A DNA stretch of 46,601 nucleotides from an uncultured Pelagibacteraceae bacterium (GTDB lineage: Bacteria > Pseudomonadota > Alphaproteobacteria > Pelagibacterales > Pelagibacteraceae): the NCBI GenBank assembly GCA_902600635.1, contig CACKKE010000003.1, positions 1 to 46,601 on the forward strand, in the 5' to 3' direction. The notes under the pieces are model-generated. The model was given only the letters and a program-made list of their open reading frames with translations, searched no databases and was not told the origin of the DNA. The translations under genes were made by a program, and so were the position numbers. This document shows, one piece after another, positions 9,337 to 18,092 of this stretch. Every line of letters begins with the position of its first letter. Position 1 is the first letter of the stretch.

Positions 9337-9742
9337 AATTCTAGCAAAATACATAAAAGATATGTCAAGTGAAACACCTGATGTTGAAACTTACATATCT
9401 GCAGGAAATAACATGGGTAAATATCAATTAGATATAGATATCAAATCAATAGCACTTAAAAATAAAATGATTGAGGTTAATATAACATTAAAATTTCAAC
9501 ATAAAGACCCTCAAGTCAAAAAATCTCATTTTGAGATTGTTTACGCAGTAGCAGTAAAAATCGATGAGTCCATTAAAGAAAAAAAAGATCTAGAAAAAAT
9601 TGTTCTATGTGATGTACCTAATTCAGTTTATCCAGATTTAGAAAAATCATTTCTAGATATGATGCATAATTCTGGATACCCTAATCTCAAATTAGAAAAA
9701 AAAATTGATTTTACAAAGCTTTATTTAGAAAGATTTAATTAA
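9314..9742 (+). CDS. secB: Protein-export chaperone SecB
   Basis: SecB is the tetrameric cytosolic chaperone that keeps outer-membrane and periplasmic precursors unfolded and delivers them to SecA. In 142 residues the family pattern appears: KYIKDMSSETPD near the start, the four-strand sheet (YQLDIDIKSIALKNKMIEVNITLKFQ), and YPDLEKSFLDMMHNSGYPNLKL near the C-terminus. Two ATGs (9314 and 9320) are possible; both lie inside the end of fxsA. The gene ends tail to tail with dnaQ, sharing TTAA as the stop on both strands. Confidence 0.93.
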   Translation: MTMTEKFKILAKYIKDMSSETPDVETYISAGNNMGKYQLDIDIKSIALKNKMIEVNITLKFQHKDPQVKKSHFEIVYAVAVKIDESIKEKKDLEKIVLCDVPNSVYPDLEKSFLDMMHNSGYPNLKLEKKIDFTKLYLERFN

Positions 9743-10401
9743 TAAAAGTTTTTTTTAAGAGACTTTTTTAAATAAATTTGATGATTTTTTATCTCCTCAG
9801 GAGAAGGTTTTATAACCTTAGTAGAATAGATAACTTTTCCAGTATTTAATTTTGAAGTTTCTTCCTCTTTATTTTTAAAATCTAAAGTTGGCTCTTTTTG
9901 ATCTATTAAATTTATATAGACTTTAGATAGCAAATCACAATCAATAAGTGCAGTATGCTGGACCCTTTTGGAGTTGTCTATTCTATATTTCTTACATAAA
10001 GCGTCCAAGCTTATTTGGGATCCTGGAAATTTATTTCTGGCTAATGATACCGTGTCTATTACTTCATTATCAATTTTGTTTTTTCCAATGATCTTTAGTT
10101 CATTATTTAAATGAGATAAATCAAACTCTGCATTATGAATTATTAATCTTTTATCTTTAATAAATCTTAGAAAATCATCAGCTATTTCTCTAAATTTCAT
10201 TTTGTCTGATAAAAAACTATCTGAATATCCATGTACTTCAAAAGCTTTCTCAGATACTTTTCTTTCAGGATTTAAATAACAATGAAATTTTTTTTTTGTT
10301 GGTATTAAATTATCTAACTCGATACACCCAATTTCTACAATCCTATGCCCCTCTTTTACTGAAAGACCAGTTGTTTCTGTATCTAAGACAATTTCTTTCA
10401 T
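9739..10401 (-). CDS. dnaQ: DNA polymerase III epsilon subunit (3'-5' proofreading exonuclease)
   Basis: DnaQ proofreads replication errors in the Pol III core. The DEDDh exonuclease motifs are all visible: Exo I VLDTETTGLS at the N-terminus, Exo II HNAEFDLSHL near residue 90, and Exo III HTALIDCDLLSK near residue 150. About 50 further residues form the tail that in E. coli binds the alpha subunit. At 220 residues it is somewhat short but complete. It is the last gene of the overlapping ppsR-maf-aroE-coaE-dnaQ transcript next to the candidate origin. Confidence 0.95.
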   Translation of the reverse strand: MKEIVLDTETTGLSVKEGHRIVEIGCIELDNLIPTKKKFHCYLNPERKVSEKAFEVHGYSDSFLSDKMKFREIADDFLRFIKDKRLIIHNAEFDLSHLNNELKIIGKNKIDNEVIDTVSLARNKFPGSQISLDALCKKYRIDNSKRVQHTALIDCDLLSKVYINLIDQKEPTLDFKNKEEETSKLNTGKVIYSTKVIKPSPEEIKNHQIYLKKSLKKNFY

Positions 10402-10967
10402 GCTAACTTTTTTATAATTTCCTTTACTCTAACTTTAACAGAATTTTTTTTAAAATTGTTCTTAATTATAAATTGAGACTTTTTTTTCTTTAAGACAAGT
10501 GAAAGTTGCATCTTTTTAAAGTTATTTAGTATTTCCATATTCAAATTTTTTCGTTTTTTTAATCTTTTTAAAATTTCTGATTTCTTAGACTCCACAAAAA
10601 TTAATATATCTTTTTTTTTATTAATCTTATTTTCCAATAGAAGAGGAATGTCTAATACAACAAGTTTTTTGTGTTTGTTCTTTCTTAAGAAATCATTCAT
10701 TTTTTTTCTAACTTCACGATGAACAATCTTAATAATCCTTTTCAAATTTTTCCTATTTGATAAAATTGCATCAATAATTTCTTTTTTTTCTACAGGAAAA
10801 GAATCAAAATAATTTGGGAGTTCTTTTTTTAATTTTTGAAAAACTTTTCTGTTATGTTTATAAATTTTAGCAACTTCTAAATCAGCGTTAAATACAGGAA
10901 AACCAAAACATTTAGCAATGTAAGTTTTGCCAGAACCTATATCTCCTAAAATACCTATTCTTTTCAT
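10398..10967 (-). CDS. coaE: Dephospho-CoA kinase
   Basis: CoaE phosphorylates dephospho-CoA on the ribose 3'-OH, the final step of coenzyme A synthesis. The P-loop GDIGSGKTYIAKCF is at the N-terminus, followed by FNADLEVAKIY (substrate-binding aspartate) and the VVLDIPLLLENK strand-loop common to the family. It has 189 residues, near the usual 200. The C-terminal half is extremely lysine-rich, in line with the base composition. It overlaps both neighbours by 4 bases. Confidence 0.94.
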   Translation of the reverse strand: MKRIGILGDIGSGKTYIAKCFGFPVFNADLEVAKIYKHNRKVFQKLKKELPNYFDSFPVEKKEIIDAILSNRKNLKRIIKIVHREVRKKMNDFLRKNKHKKLVVLDIPLLLENKINKKKDILIFVESKKSEILKRLKKRKNLNMEILNNFKKMQLSLVLKKKKSQFIIKNNFKKNSVKVRVKEIIKKLA

Positions 10968-11758
10968 AAATCTAAAAATTTTTTTAATTCGTCGTTAATT
11001 TCTGGTTCAACCTTGTGCCATAATTTAAACGCTTCGAAAGCTTGATAAATAAACATCATTTTACCATTAGAAACCTGACAGCCTAAATTTTTTCCAGTTC
11101 TTAAAAAGTTGGTCTCTTTTGGATTGTAGATAACATCGTAAAATAGCTTTTCTTTATTTATATTTTTAAAGTTTAAATCTATATTATCTTCTTTGTTCAA
11201 GCCTAAACTGGTAGCGTTAATAATCATATCGAATTTAGGTTGATCGCCCCAATCAACTACATTGATGTCTAAAAAAATTTTTTTTAGGTTTTCAGTTTTT
11301 TGTTTAGTTCTATTACTTACTATAATTTTTGAAACACCTAATTTTTCTAAAGCATAAATTATAGAAGGCACCACACCTCCGGCTCCCAATATAAATATTG
11401 TTTTGTTTTCTAAATTAAATTGGGTTTCCTTTAAACTTAGTTCAAAACCTTTGATATCAGTGTTGTGACCAATAAGTTTTTGATCTTGTTTGTATATAGT
11501 ATTAACAGATTGCGTAATCTGGGACTCTTTGCTTAGCGTATCCAAAAAGGGAATAACGTCACTTTTGAAAGGAACAGTAACATTAATCCCATCTAATTTA
11601 TTATTCTTTATTTCATTAATAGTTTCTTCGATTTCGCTTTTATCTATTTTTCTTCTATCGTAATTTGCATCAATATTATTTTTTTCAAACCAATAATTGT
11701 GTAATTTAGGTGAAAGTGAGTGTTCGATCGGATTTCCAATTACAAGATATTTTTTCAT
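10964..11758 (-). CDS. aroE: Shikimate dehydrogenase (NADP)
   Basis: AroE reduces 3-dehydroshikimate to shikimate in the aromatic amino-acid pathway. The substrate site is clear: GNPIEHSLSPKLHN with paired serines near residue 15, and NVTVPFKSDVI with the catalytic lysine near residue 65, followed by GHNTDIKGF. The NADP-binding Rossmann loop is GAGGVVPSIIYAL, and INATSLGL follows. At 264 residues the protein is complete. It overlaps maf and coaE by 4 bases each. Confidence 0.96.
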   Translation of the reverse strand: MKKYLVIGNPIEHSLSPKLHNYWFEKNNIDANYDRRKIDKSEIEETINEIKNNKLDGINVTVPFKSDVIPFLDTLSKESQITQSVNTIYKQDQKLIGHNTDIKGFELSLKETQFNLENKTIFILGAGGVVPSIIYALEKLGVSKIIVSNRTKQKTENLKKIFLDINVVDWGDQPKFDMIINATSLGLNKEDNIDLNFKNINKEKLFYDVIYNPKETNFLRTGKNLGCQVSNGKMMFIYQAFEAFKLWHKVEPEINDELKKFLDL

Positions 11759-12339
11759 TTATATTTATCTAAATATTTTTTAATTTTTTCAATTGGAAGT
11801 CCCATTATTGTATTTTCGTTACCATCAATACTTGAGAATAAATCTCTTCCCTGGCCTTCTATTTGATAAACATTATAAGCATATAACGCCTCATCCGAAA
11901 TTTTTACTAAATAATTTTTTAGCTCTTCTTCTGTCATTTTTTTCATTGTCAGTGATGCTTTATCAGTATGGTTCCATACCATAGATCCATTTTTAGAGAT
12001 ACATACTGAGCTTATTAAATGATGTTTTTTACCATTAAGTTTTTTTAAAATATCTAAAGCTTCATTTCTATCGTTGGGTTTTGATATTAGTTCTCCTTCT
12101 AAATCAATTACACTATCAGCACCCAAAACTAAATCATCAACATATTTATTACTTACTTTGTTAGCTTTTAATTCAGCTAAATTTTTTGATATGATTTCTG
12201 GTGAAGCTTTTTCTTTTAATAAACTTAATTTCACAATATCTTCATCGACATTTGATGGTTTTACTTCATTAAAAATATCATTTTCGTCCAGTATTTTTTT
12301 TCTAACCTTGCTTTTGGAAGCTAGAATAATTTTAAGCAT
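11755..12339 (-). CDS. maf: Maf-family nucleotide pyrophosphatase
   Basis: A 194-residue Maf protein, a house-cleaning pyrophosphatase that hydrolyses non-canonical or free nucleoside triphosphates such as dTTP, UTP or modified pyrimidines. Family motifs are ILASKSKVRKKIL at the N-terminus, the catalytic-site segment LVLGADSVIDLEGE near residue 70, and GRDLFSSIDGNENTIMGLPI at the C-terminus. Which subfamily (YhdE-like or YceF-like) it belongs to cannot be settled by eye. It overlaps ppsR by 8 bases and aroE by 4. Confidence 0.94.
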   Translation of the reverse strand: MLKIILASKSKVRKKILDENDIFNEVKPSNVDEDIVKLSLLKEKASPEIISKNLAELKANKVSNKYVDDLVLGADSVIDLEGELISKPNDRNEALDILKKLNGKKHHLISSVCISKNGSMVWNHTDKASLTMKKMTEEELKNYLVKISDEALYAYNVYQIEGQGRDLFSSIDGNENTIMGLPIEKIKKYLDKYK

Positions 12340-13156
12340 TTTCTTTATATATCTCGTATATTTTAATTACTGAAGCTGCAGTTTCTTCTACAGATTTTCG
12401 TGTAACATCGATGAATGGCCATTTATATTTTTTGAAAGTATTTCTTGCCATATCTACTTCTTTCTTGATTTGCTCTAGATCTGTATAAAGTTTATTTTTG
12501 TTTTCCTTAAGAGAGTTCATTCTATTTTTCCTAATCTCTACAAGCCTTTCTGGCTCAGTATTTAATCCTATAATGCATGAGATTTTAGGGTTTTCTTTTA
12601 AAGCTTCTGGTAAAGAATTTTCATTTATCAAAGGTATATTGGATGTTTTAAACCCTTTGTTAGCTAAAAAGATTGCGGTTGGGGTCTTACTTGTTCTGCT
12701 TACCCCCAACAAAATTATATCAGATTCTTTTATTTCTTTTACAAGATTACCGTCATCATGGTTCATTGTAAATTGAATTGCTTCGATCCTTTTATAATAT
12801 TCTTCATCAAGAGCGTATTGTCCACTTGGTTGGTGTGAAGCTTTTTGATTTAAAAGTTTTGAAAAACTCAATATTAGATCACCTAACACCCCAAAGCATG
12901 GAATTTTTTTCGTGTCACTATTTTTTGCAAGATATTTTGCTAGATTACTATCAACAATGGAGTATAGAATTATTGAGTTTTTTTCTTTTTCTGCACTTTC
13001 TAAAATTTTTATAATTTGATTTTCTGTTCTGGTAAAAGAATAAGTGTGTATTTTATAATTTATATTTTTAAATTGAGCTTTGATGGCTATAAAAATACGA
13101 TCAAGAGTTTCACCAGTTGCATCTGATATAAGATAAATTTGATATAAGTTACTCAT
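12332..13156 (-). CDS. ppsR: Pyruvate phosphate dikinase / PEP synthase regulatory protein (DUF299)
   Basis: A 274-residue bifunctional kinase/pyrophosphorylase of the DUF299 family, which switches PPDK or PEP synthase off and on by ADP-dependent phosphorylation and Pi-dependent dephosphorylation of a threonine. Evidence is the N-terminal IYLISDATGETLD, the P-loop-like GVSRTSKTPTAIFLANKG near residue 155, and the C-terminal WPFIDVTRKSVEETAA. It is the first gene of a five-gene overlapping transcript. Its ATG lies only 8 bases from an exact DnaA box in the candidate origin. Which of the two targets it controls here cannot be told, as neither enzyme is in the window. Confidence 0.93.
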   Translation of the reverse strand: MSNLYQIYLISDATGETLDRIFIAIKAQFKNINYKIHTYSFTRTENQIIKILESAEKEKNSIILYSIVDSNLAKYLAKNSDTKKIPCFGVLGDLILSFSKLLNQKASHQPSGQYALDEEYYKRIEAIQFTMNHDDGNLVKEIKESDIILLGVSRTSKTPTAIFLANKGFKTSNIPLINENSLPEALKENPKISCIIGLNTEPERLVEIRKNRMNSLKENKNKLYTDLEQIKKEVDMARNTFKKYKWPFIDVTRKSVEETAASVIKIYEIYKENA

Positions 13157-13164
13157 GTATAATT

Positions 13165-13173
13165 TGTGTATAA
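13165..13173 (-). promoter_or_regulatory. DnaA box, exact match
   Basis: TGTGTATAA on the plus strand reads TTATACACA on the minus strand, a full match to the DnaA consensus TTATNCACA. It lies 8 bases upstream of the ppsR start, so DnaA binding might also affect ppsR transcription (inference). Confidence 0.6.
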
Positions 13174-13388
13174 ATTTGTACTATTTTTATCATATTGAAC
13201 ATTTTCCATTTTTTAAAATTTTTGGTGTAAAACAATGCTTTTATTAACAAAATTAAACATGTTAAAATCTCCAGTAATCACTTGGCGTATTTAGTTAATA
13301 AGCTTCAATTTTGCGTATATATTTATTAAAATTTAAATTCTAAATGTTAACAAACTGTTTATAAAATGTTCAATAAATTTAATCACCA

Positions 13389-13397
13389 TTATTCACA
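13389..13397 (+). promoter_or_regulatory. DnaA box, exact match
   Basis: TTATTCACA matches the DnaA consensus TTATNCACA exactly and lies about 40 bases upstream of the hemE start. With the box at 13165 in the opposite orientation it brackets the gap between ppsR and hemE. Confidence 0.6.
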
Positions 13398-13438
13398 GAA
13401 TATACTAACATTACAATTAATTATATTTAATTATTAAT

Positions 13439-14440
13439 ATGTCTCCAATCGAAGAAGTAATAATAAACAAGAAAAGTGATATTAATCCTATTTGGATAAT
13501 GAGACAAGCTGGTAGATATTTACCAGAATTTAGAGAAATAAGAAAACAAAATCCTGATTTTATAAAATTATGTCTTAACGAAAAATTATCAAGTGAGATC
13601 ACTTTACAACCCTTGAGAAGATTTGATTTGGATGCAGCAATAATTTTTTCTGATATCTTAATGTTACCATATGGCTTAAATCAAATTGTTGAATTTAAAA
13701 AAAATGTAGGCCCATTACTTGGTAACTTAGACTTAAAAGAAATTTCGAATATTAAAGAAGTTGAATTTGTAGAAAGACTATCTCCTGTTTACGAATTAAT
13801 TAATCTAGTTAGTAATTCTCAATTTACTAAAAATAAAACTACTATAGGATTTGTTGGGGCACCGTGGACTTTATTAGTTTATATGATAAATAAAAAATCT
13901 CCAAAATTAAGCTTGAATGAAAATTTTTTTGAAGACAAATATTTAATTGATAAAGTTTTTAAGATTTTAGATAAATTTTTAAAAATACACATTAAAAATC
14001 AGGTAGATAATGGTGCTCAGGTAATTCAAATTTTTGATAGTTGGGCTGGTTTGTTAAAAGAAAAAGATTTACCTCATTACATTTATGACCCCACCTTAAG
14101 TTTGGTTAATTACACTAAATCTTTAAATGTGCCTGTTATCTGCTTTCCAAGAGGTATTAGAAATTACAAAGATTATTGTGAAATTATTAAACCAGACACA
14201 ATTTGCATTGATTATGAGGTTGATCCAGTAAAAATTAATAAAGAAATAAACATTCCTGTTCAAGGTGGAATGGACCCAAAGGTTTTGCTTTCTAACAAAG
14301 AAAATTTAAAAAAAGAAACAACGAAATATTTAGATATATTTAAAGATCATCCATATATATTTAATTTAGGGCATGGCGTTCTTCCAGAAACGGACCCTAA
14401 TATGATGGATTATTTAGTAAAAACTGTAAAAGATTATTAA
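13439..14440 (+). CDS. hemE: Uroporphyrinogen decarboxylase
   Basis: HemE removes four acetate carboxyls from uroporphyrinogen III to give coproporphyrinogen III in haem synthesis. The signature PIWIMRQAGRYLPEFRE is at residues 17-33, with the substrate-binding Arg in RQAGRY and an Asp in AAIIFSDILMLPYGL. VGAPWTLLVYM, GVPVQGGMDP-like VQGGMDPKVLL and FNLGHGVLPETDP complete the family pattern. The length of 333 residues is normal. The TAA overlaps the hemH ATG by one base. It begins the rightward gene run from the candidate origin. Confidence 0.97.
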   Translation: MSPIEEVIINKKSDINPIWIMRQAGRYLPEFREIRKQNPDFIKLCLNEKLSSEITLQPLRRFDLDAAIIFSDILMLPYGLNQIVEFKKNVGPLLGNLDLKEISNIKEVEFVERLSPVYELINLVSNSQFTKNKTTIGFVGAPWTLLVYMINKKSPKLSLNENFFEDKYLIDKVFKILDKFLKIHIKNQVDNGAQVIQIFDSWAGLLKEKDLPHYIYDPTLSLVNYTKSLNVPVICFPRGIRNYKDYCEIIKPDTICIDYEVDPVKINKEINIPVQGGMDPKVLLSNKENLKKETTKYLDIFKDHPYIFNLGHGVLPETDPNMMDYLVKTVKDY

Positions 14441-15438
14441 TGGAAAAAAAGACAGAACACCCACTAGTTAATTTCGGAAAAACAGGGGTTTTAATTGTTA
14501 ATCTTGGAACTCCTGACTCAACAGGTTGGTTTGATATAAGAAAGTATTTAAAAGAGTTTTTATCAGACAGGAGAGTAATCGAAGTTAACCCAATAATTTG
14601 GCAAATTATATTAAATGTCATTATATTAACCTTTCGCCCATCTAAAACAGCTAAGGCTTATAAAGAAATTTGGATGAAAGACAAAAATATCTCTCCTCTT
14701 TTGCATTATACACAAAAGCAAGCAGAAAAACTTTCAAAATTAATATCTGAAAAAAACTTAATAATAGATTATGCTATGAGATATGGAAATCCCAGCATAA
14801 GAAGTAAAATTGCAACTCTTCATGAAATGGGTTGTGAAAATTTAATAATTCTCCCTCTTTATCCTCAATACGCAGCGGCGACCACTGCAACTGTCTGTGA
14901 CGAAGTATATAGAACTCTTATGAAAATGAGATGGCAACCATCTTTAAAAATAGTGCCACATTATGAGTCGGATCCTTTATATATAGAAGCGCTTGTAAAT
15001 TCTTTGAATAAGAAGATTAAAGAAATAAATTGGAAGCCAGATTTGATATTAGCTTCTTATCATGGAATACCACAAAAATATTTTGATAAAGGCGATCCTT
15101 ATCATTGCTATTGTCACAAGACCACGAGACTAATATCAGAAAAATTTACTTCAATTGAAATTATGACGACATTCCAATCTAGATTTGGTCCTGAAAAATG
15201 GCTTCAACCTTACACAGATAAAACTTTAGAAAATTTACCCAAGGAAGGTAAAAAAAATGTTTTAGCTATATGCCCTGGATTTTCTTCAGACTGTGTCGAA
15301 ACTCTAGAAGAAATCCAAATTCAAGGAAAAGAGAGCTTTTTAGAATCTGGTGGAGAAAACTTTGATATGGTGCCGTGTTTGAATGATAATGACGATCACA
15401 TAATTTTATTAAAATCTTTAATTAAAAAAAACATCTAA
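14440..15438 (+). CDS. hemH: Ferrochelatase
   Basis: HemH inserts ferrous iron into protoporphyrin IX, the last step of haem b synthesis. At 332 residues it has the N-terminal GVLIVNLGTPDS, the family segment YAMRYGNPSI, the active-site histidine in ASYHGIPQKYFDKGDPYHC, and QSRFGPEKWLQPYTDKTL near the C-terminus. A cysteine pair (YHCYCHKTTRL) sits in a region where many bacterial ferrochelatases also carry cysteines. Translation is coupled to hemE (TAATG) and hemJ follows four bases later. Confidence 0.97.
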   Translation: MEKKTEHPLVNFGKTGVLIVNLGTPDSTGWFDIRKYLKEFLSDRRVIEVNPIIWQIILNVIILTFRPSKTAKAYKEIWMKDKNISPLLHYTQKQAEKLSKLISEKNLIIDYAMRYGNPSIRSKIATLHEMGCENLIILPLYPQYAAATTATVCDEVYRTLMKMRWQPSLKIVPHYESDPLYIEALVNSLNKKIKEINWKPDLILASYHGIPQKYFDKGDPYHCYCHKTTRLISEKFTSIEIMTTFQSRFGPEKWLQPYTDKTLENLPKEGKKNVLAICPGFSSDCVETLEEIQIQGKESFLESGGENFDMVPCLNDNDDHIILLKSLIKKNI

Positions 15439-15441
15439 TTA

Positions 15442-15882
15442 ATGAACACTTACTTGCTTTTTAAATCGTTACATTTGATATCCGTTATTTCTTGGATGGC
15501 TGGATTGTTATATCTTCCAAGAATTTTCGTTTACCATTCTCAAAACAATACTCAGCCAATTATATCGGATGTATTTAAGGTTATGGAAAGAAAACTATTT
15601 TTTTATATCATGACGCCAGCAATGATATTGTCTTGGCTATTTGGCTTGCTACTCATCCATGAGATAGGATTTGAAAAACTTGGAGAAACTTGGATGATTT
15701 TGAAATTGATATTTGTGGTTATATTAACAATTTATCATTTTTATCTTGGTCGTATTTTAGGAAAGTTTAAATTTGACCTTAATACGCATTCACATAAATT
15801 TTATCGATTTATAAATGAAATACCCACATTATTGCTTATTTTAATCATATTTGTTGTGGTTTTTAAGCCTATCTGGGGTTGA
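15442..15882 (+). CDS. hemJ: Protoporphyrinogen oxidase HemJ
   Basis: A 146-residue membrane protein of the HemJ (UPF0093) family, the protoporphyrinogen IX oxidase used by most proteobacteria lacking HemG or HemY. Hydrophobic helices cover most of its length. The conserved N-terminal block SLHLISVISWMAGLLYLPRIFVYH carries the His and Arg residues thought to bind haem or substrate. It lies directly after hemH, so the window contains three steps of the late haem pathway (HemE, HemJ, HemH), lacking only coproporphyrinogen oxidase between them. Confidence 0.92.
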   Translation: MNTYLLFKSLHLISVISWMAGLLYLPRIFVYHSQNNTQPIISDVFKVMERKLFFYIMTPAMILSWLFGLLLIHEIGFEKLGETWMILKLIFVVILTIYHFYLGRILGKFKFDLNTHSHKFYRFINEIPTLLLILIIFVVVFKPIWG

Positions 15883-15941
15883 ATATTTGCAAATAGCGTA
15901 TATATTTACCTTAATTATTAAGTCCTTAATAATCTCTAATC

Positions 15942-17210
15942 ATGAACATACAAGAATTAAAACTTAAATCATCAGAACAACTTATTACACAAGCAGAGGA
16001 GCTTGGTATTGAAAATGCCAGCACATTAAGAAAACAGGAAATTCTCTTTGCAATTCTTAAAAAGGTTGCTGAAAAAGAGGAAATTACAGGTGCAGGAGTT
16101 TTACAATTGCTTCAAGATGGATTTGGTTTTTTAAGAGCGATGGAGTCAAACTACCTTCCTGGTCCTGACGATATTTACGTCAGTCCAAGTCAAATAAGAA
16201 AATTCGGTTTAAGAACTGGAGATACTGTTGAGGGCCCTGTAAGAGCTCCTAAAGAAGGTGAAAGATATTTTGCTTTATTACAAGTCAGTAAAATAAATTT
16301 TGAGGAACCCGATAAATCTAGACACAAAATAGCGTTTGATAACCTAACTCCTTTGTATCCAGATAAACAATTAGTTATGGAAGTTGAGGCCACAAAGCCA
16401 GATAAAAAACAAGATTTAACACCGAGATTGATAGATCTTGTTAGCCCAATTGGAAAAGGTCAAAGATCGATAATTATTTCTCCACCTAAAGCAGGAAAGA
16501 CTATGATTTTACAAAGTATTGCAAACTCAATTGCTAAAAATTATCCAGAGTGTTATCTGATAGTATTATTGATTGATGAACGTCCAGAAGAAGTAACGGA
16601 TATGCAAAGAACCGTCAAAGGTGAGGTTATTAGTTCAACTTTTGATGAGCCTGCACAAAGACACGTTGCAGTAGCTGAAATGGTAATAGAAAAGGCCAAA
16701 AGACTTACTGAACATAAGAAGGATGTGGTGATACTACTAGACTCAATAACAAGACTAGGTAGAGCTTATAATGCTGTAATACCAAGCTCGGGAAAGGTTT
16801 TAACTGGCGGTGTAGATGCTAACGCACTCCAAAGACCCAAAAGATTTTTTGGTGCCGCAAGAAATATAGAGGAAGGCGGATCTTTAACTATCATATCTAC
16901 GGCTTTGATAGACACTGGAAGTAGAATGGATGAAGTAATTTTTGAGGAATTTAAGGGAACTGGAAATAGTGAAACCGTGTTAGATAGAAAAATCGCAGAT
17001 AAAAGGATTTATCCCGCTATTGATATAACAAAATCAGGCACTAGAAGAGAAGAATTGTTATTTGATAAAAATGATCTTCAAAAGATGAATGTTTTAAGAA
17101 GAATAATCGCTCCCATGGGAACAATGGATGCAATAGAGTTTATTAGTTCAAAGTTAAAAGATACTAAAAACAACTCTGATTTCTTTAATTCAATGAACAA
17201 ACCTAGCTAA
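15942..17210 (+). CDS. rho: Transcription termination factor Rho
   Basis: Rho is the hexameric RNA helicase that ends transcription at unstructured C-rich RNA. The 422-residue protein has the N-terminal helix bundle ([20 protein letters not shown]), the RNA-binding cold-shock-like fold with [23 protein letters not shown], the Walker A segment [13 protein letters not shown], and [13 protein letters not shown]. The R-loop and Q-loop regions around [13 protein letters not shown] are intact. The window has just one clear intrinsic terminator, so Rho-dependent termination may carry much of the load here (inference). Its end overlaps the convergent sulfotransferase gene by 8 bases. Confidence 0.98.
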   Translation: MNIQELKLKSSEQLITQAEELGIENASTLRKQEILFAILKKVAEKEEITGAGVLQLLQDGFGFLRAMESNYLPGPDDIYVSPSQIRKFGLRTGDTVEGPVRAPKEGERYFALLQVSKINFEEPDKSRHKIAFDNLTPLYPDKQLVMEVEATKPDKKQDLTPRLIDLVSPIGKGQRSIIISPPKAGKTMILQSIANSIAKNYPECYLIVLLIDERPEEVTDMQRTVKGEVISSTFDEPAQRHVAVAEMVIEKAKRLTEHKKDVVILLDSITRLGRAYNAVIPSSGKVLTGGVDANALQRPKRFFGAARNIEEGGSLTIISTALIDTGSRMDEVIFEEFKGTGNSETVLDRKIADKRIYPAIDITKSGTRREELLFDKNDLQKMNVLRRIIAPMGTMDAIEFISSKLKDTKNNSDFFNSMNKPS

Positions 17211-18054
17211 TTTGAAGATAACCAAGTTCTTTTAATTCATTATTAAGCTCAGATTCCAATTCTTTCTGAATGTCTTTTGGTAGTGTCTTTTGCCAATCAT
17301 TGCTGGGTCCTTTGTTAAAGAATCTTACTTTTTCTCTTTTTCCTTTAACAAAAACGTTCTCTGTAAAATCTCCATTATCTTCAATTTTTTTTAAAGCTTC
17401 AAAGGAAGTTGATTTTATAACATTTTCTTTTTTGGTATCAGAAACCTCGAAATCAATGAAATTTTTAAGAAATGCAATAATTTTATCAATTTCTTGATGT
17501 ATATTATTTACTAAGTCCTCGTATTTAATAATTAACAAATTTTCATTATCTTTTGTCCAAAAATTATAATGTTCTTTCCATGAGCCAAGATATGTGATTA
17601 CGTTCCCACCTCTCAATTCAATTTCTTTACCAGGAGAAAGGATTTTTGATGTGAGAAGAAACTTTTTGGAATCTTCAATGGATTTACTGAAGTGATTTGA
17701 TATGGAGTCAATAAGATTTCTAGGATCTCTAACAATGTAAATCGTAGCTCGTGTACATTCTTTATTTGTAAAATGATAATTATCAACTTTACAATTTAAA
17801 TGGTGTGTTTTGAAAAATTTTATTTTTTTATCTAAGTTAATTCTTTCTTGAGATGTAATCCAATGCTTTTTGATTTCGTGAATATTATTATAATCTTGAG
17901 TAAAATATTCAAAAAAACGTCTTTGTGGATATTGATCAATTTTTTTTATGCTAGGAAAATCAAATTTTCCATCTTCTGAATAGATTAGAGATGAAATTAT
18001 AGACCTGACCCATGTATTTCCGCTCTTCGGATATGATGCTACCCAAATAATCAT
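17203..18054 (-). CDS. PAPS-dependent sulfotransferase, paralogue 1
   Basis: A 283-residue sulfotransferase. The 5'-phosphosulfate loop [11 protein letters not shown] is at residues 8-18, the 3'-phosphate motif [13 protein letters not shown] near residues 105-118, and a C-terminal [12 protein letters not shown] replaces the classical RKGxxGDWK motif. No signal peptide or membrane anchor is visible, so it is probably cytosolic. The acceptor is unknown; glycan or glycolipid sulfation is possible. It sits in reverse orientation between rho and mnmE, which are neighbours in many alphaproteobacteria, so it looks like an insertion into an old gene string. A clear paralogue lies at 34096-34938. Confidence 0.9.
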   Translation of the reverse strand: MIIWVASYPKSGNTWVRSIISSLIYSEDGKFDFPSIKKIDQYPQRRFFEYFTQDYNNIHEIKKHWITSQERINLDKKIKFFKTHHLNCKVDNYHFTNKECTRATIYIVRDPRNLIDSISNHFSKSIEDSKKFLLTSKILSPGKEIELRGGNVITYLGSWKEHYNFWTKDNENLLIIKYEDLVNNIHQEIDKIIAFLKNFIDFEVSDTKKENVIKSTSFEALKKIEDNGDFTENVFVKGKREKVRFFNKGPSNDWQKTLPKDIQKELESELNNELKELGYLQIS

Positions 18055-18092
18055 AAAAGTTTATAATTATATAAAATAAAAAACCAAATTAT

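Larger units (their letters stand above)
13157..13438. other. Candidate chromosomal replication origin (oriC)
   Basis: This is the longest non-coding gap, extremely A/T-rich, lying between the divergent genes ppsR and hemE. It holds two exact DnaA boxes (TTATNCACA): TGTGTATAA at 13165-13173 (minus orientation) and TTATTCACA at 13389-13397. Two one-mismatch boxes lie between them: TTATTAACA at 13241 and TGTTTATAA at 13356. In Caulobacter and other alphaproteobacteria the origin is next to hemE, and parAB-parS lies nearby as it does here. Gene orientation switches from mostly leftward to mostly rightward across this gap. The region must also carry the hemE and ppsR promoters, an alternative reason for its length. 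Confidence 0.7.

Noticed and set aside
13283-13318. Repeated GCGTAT in the candidate origin
   Set aside because: Two short copies in an A/T-rich gap are not enough to propose a binding site; recorded only as a possible detail.
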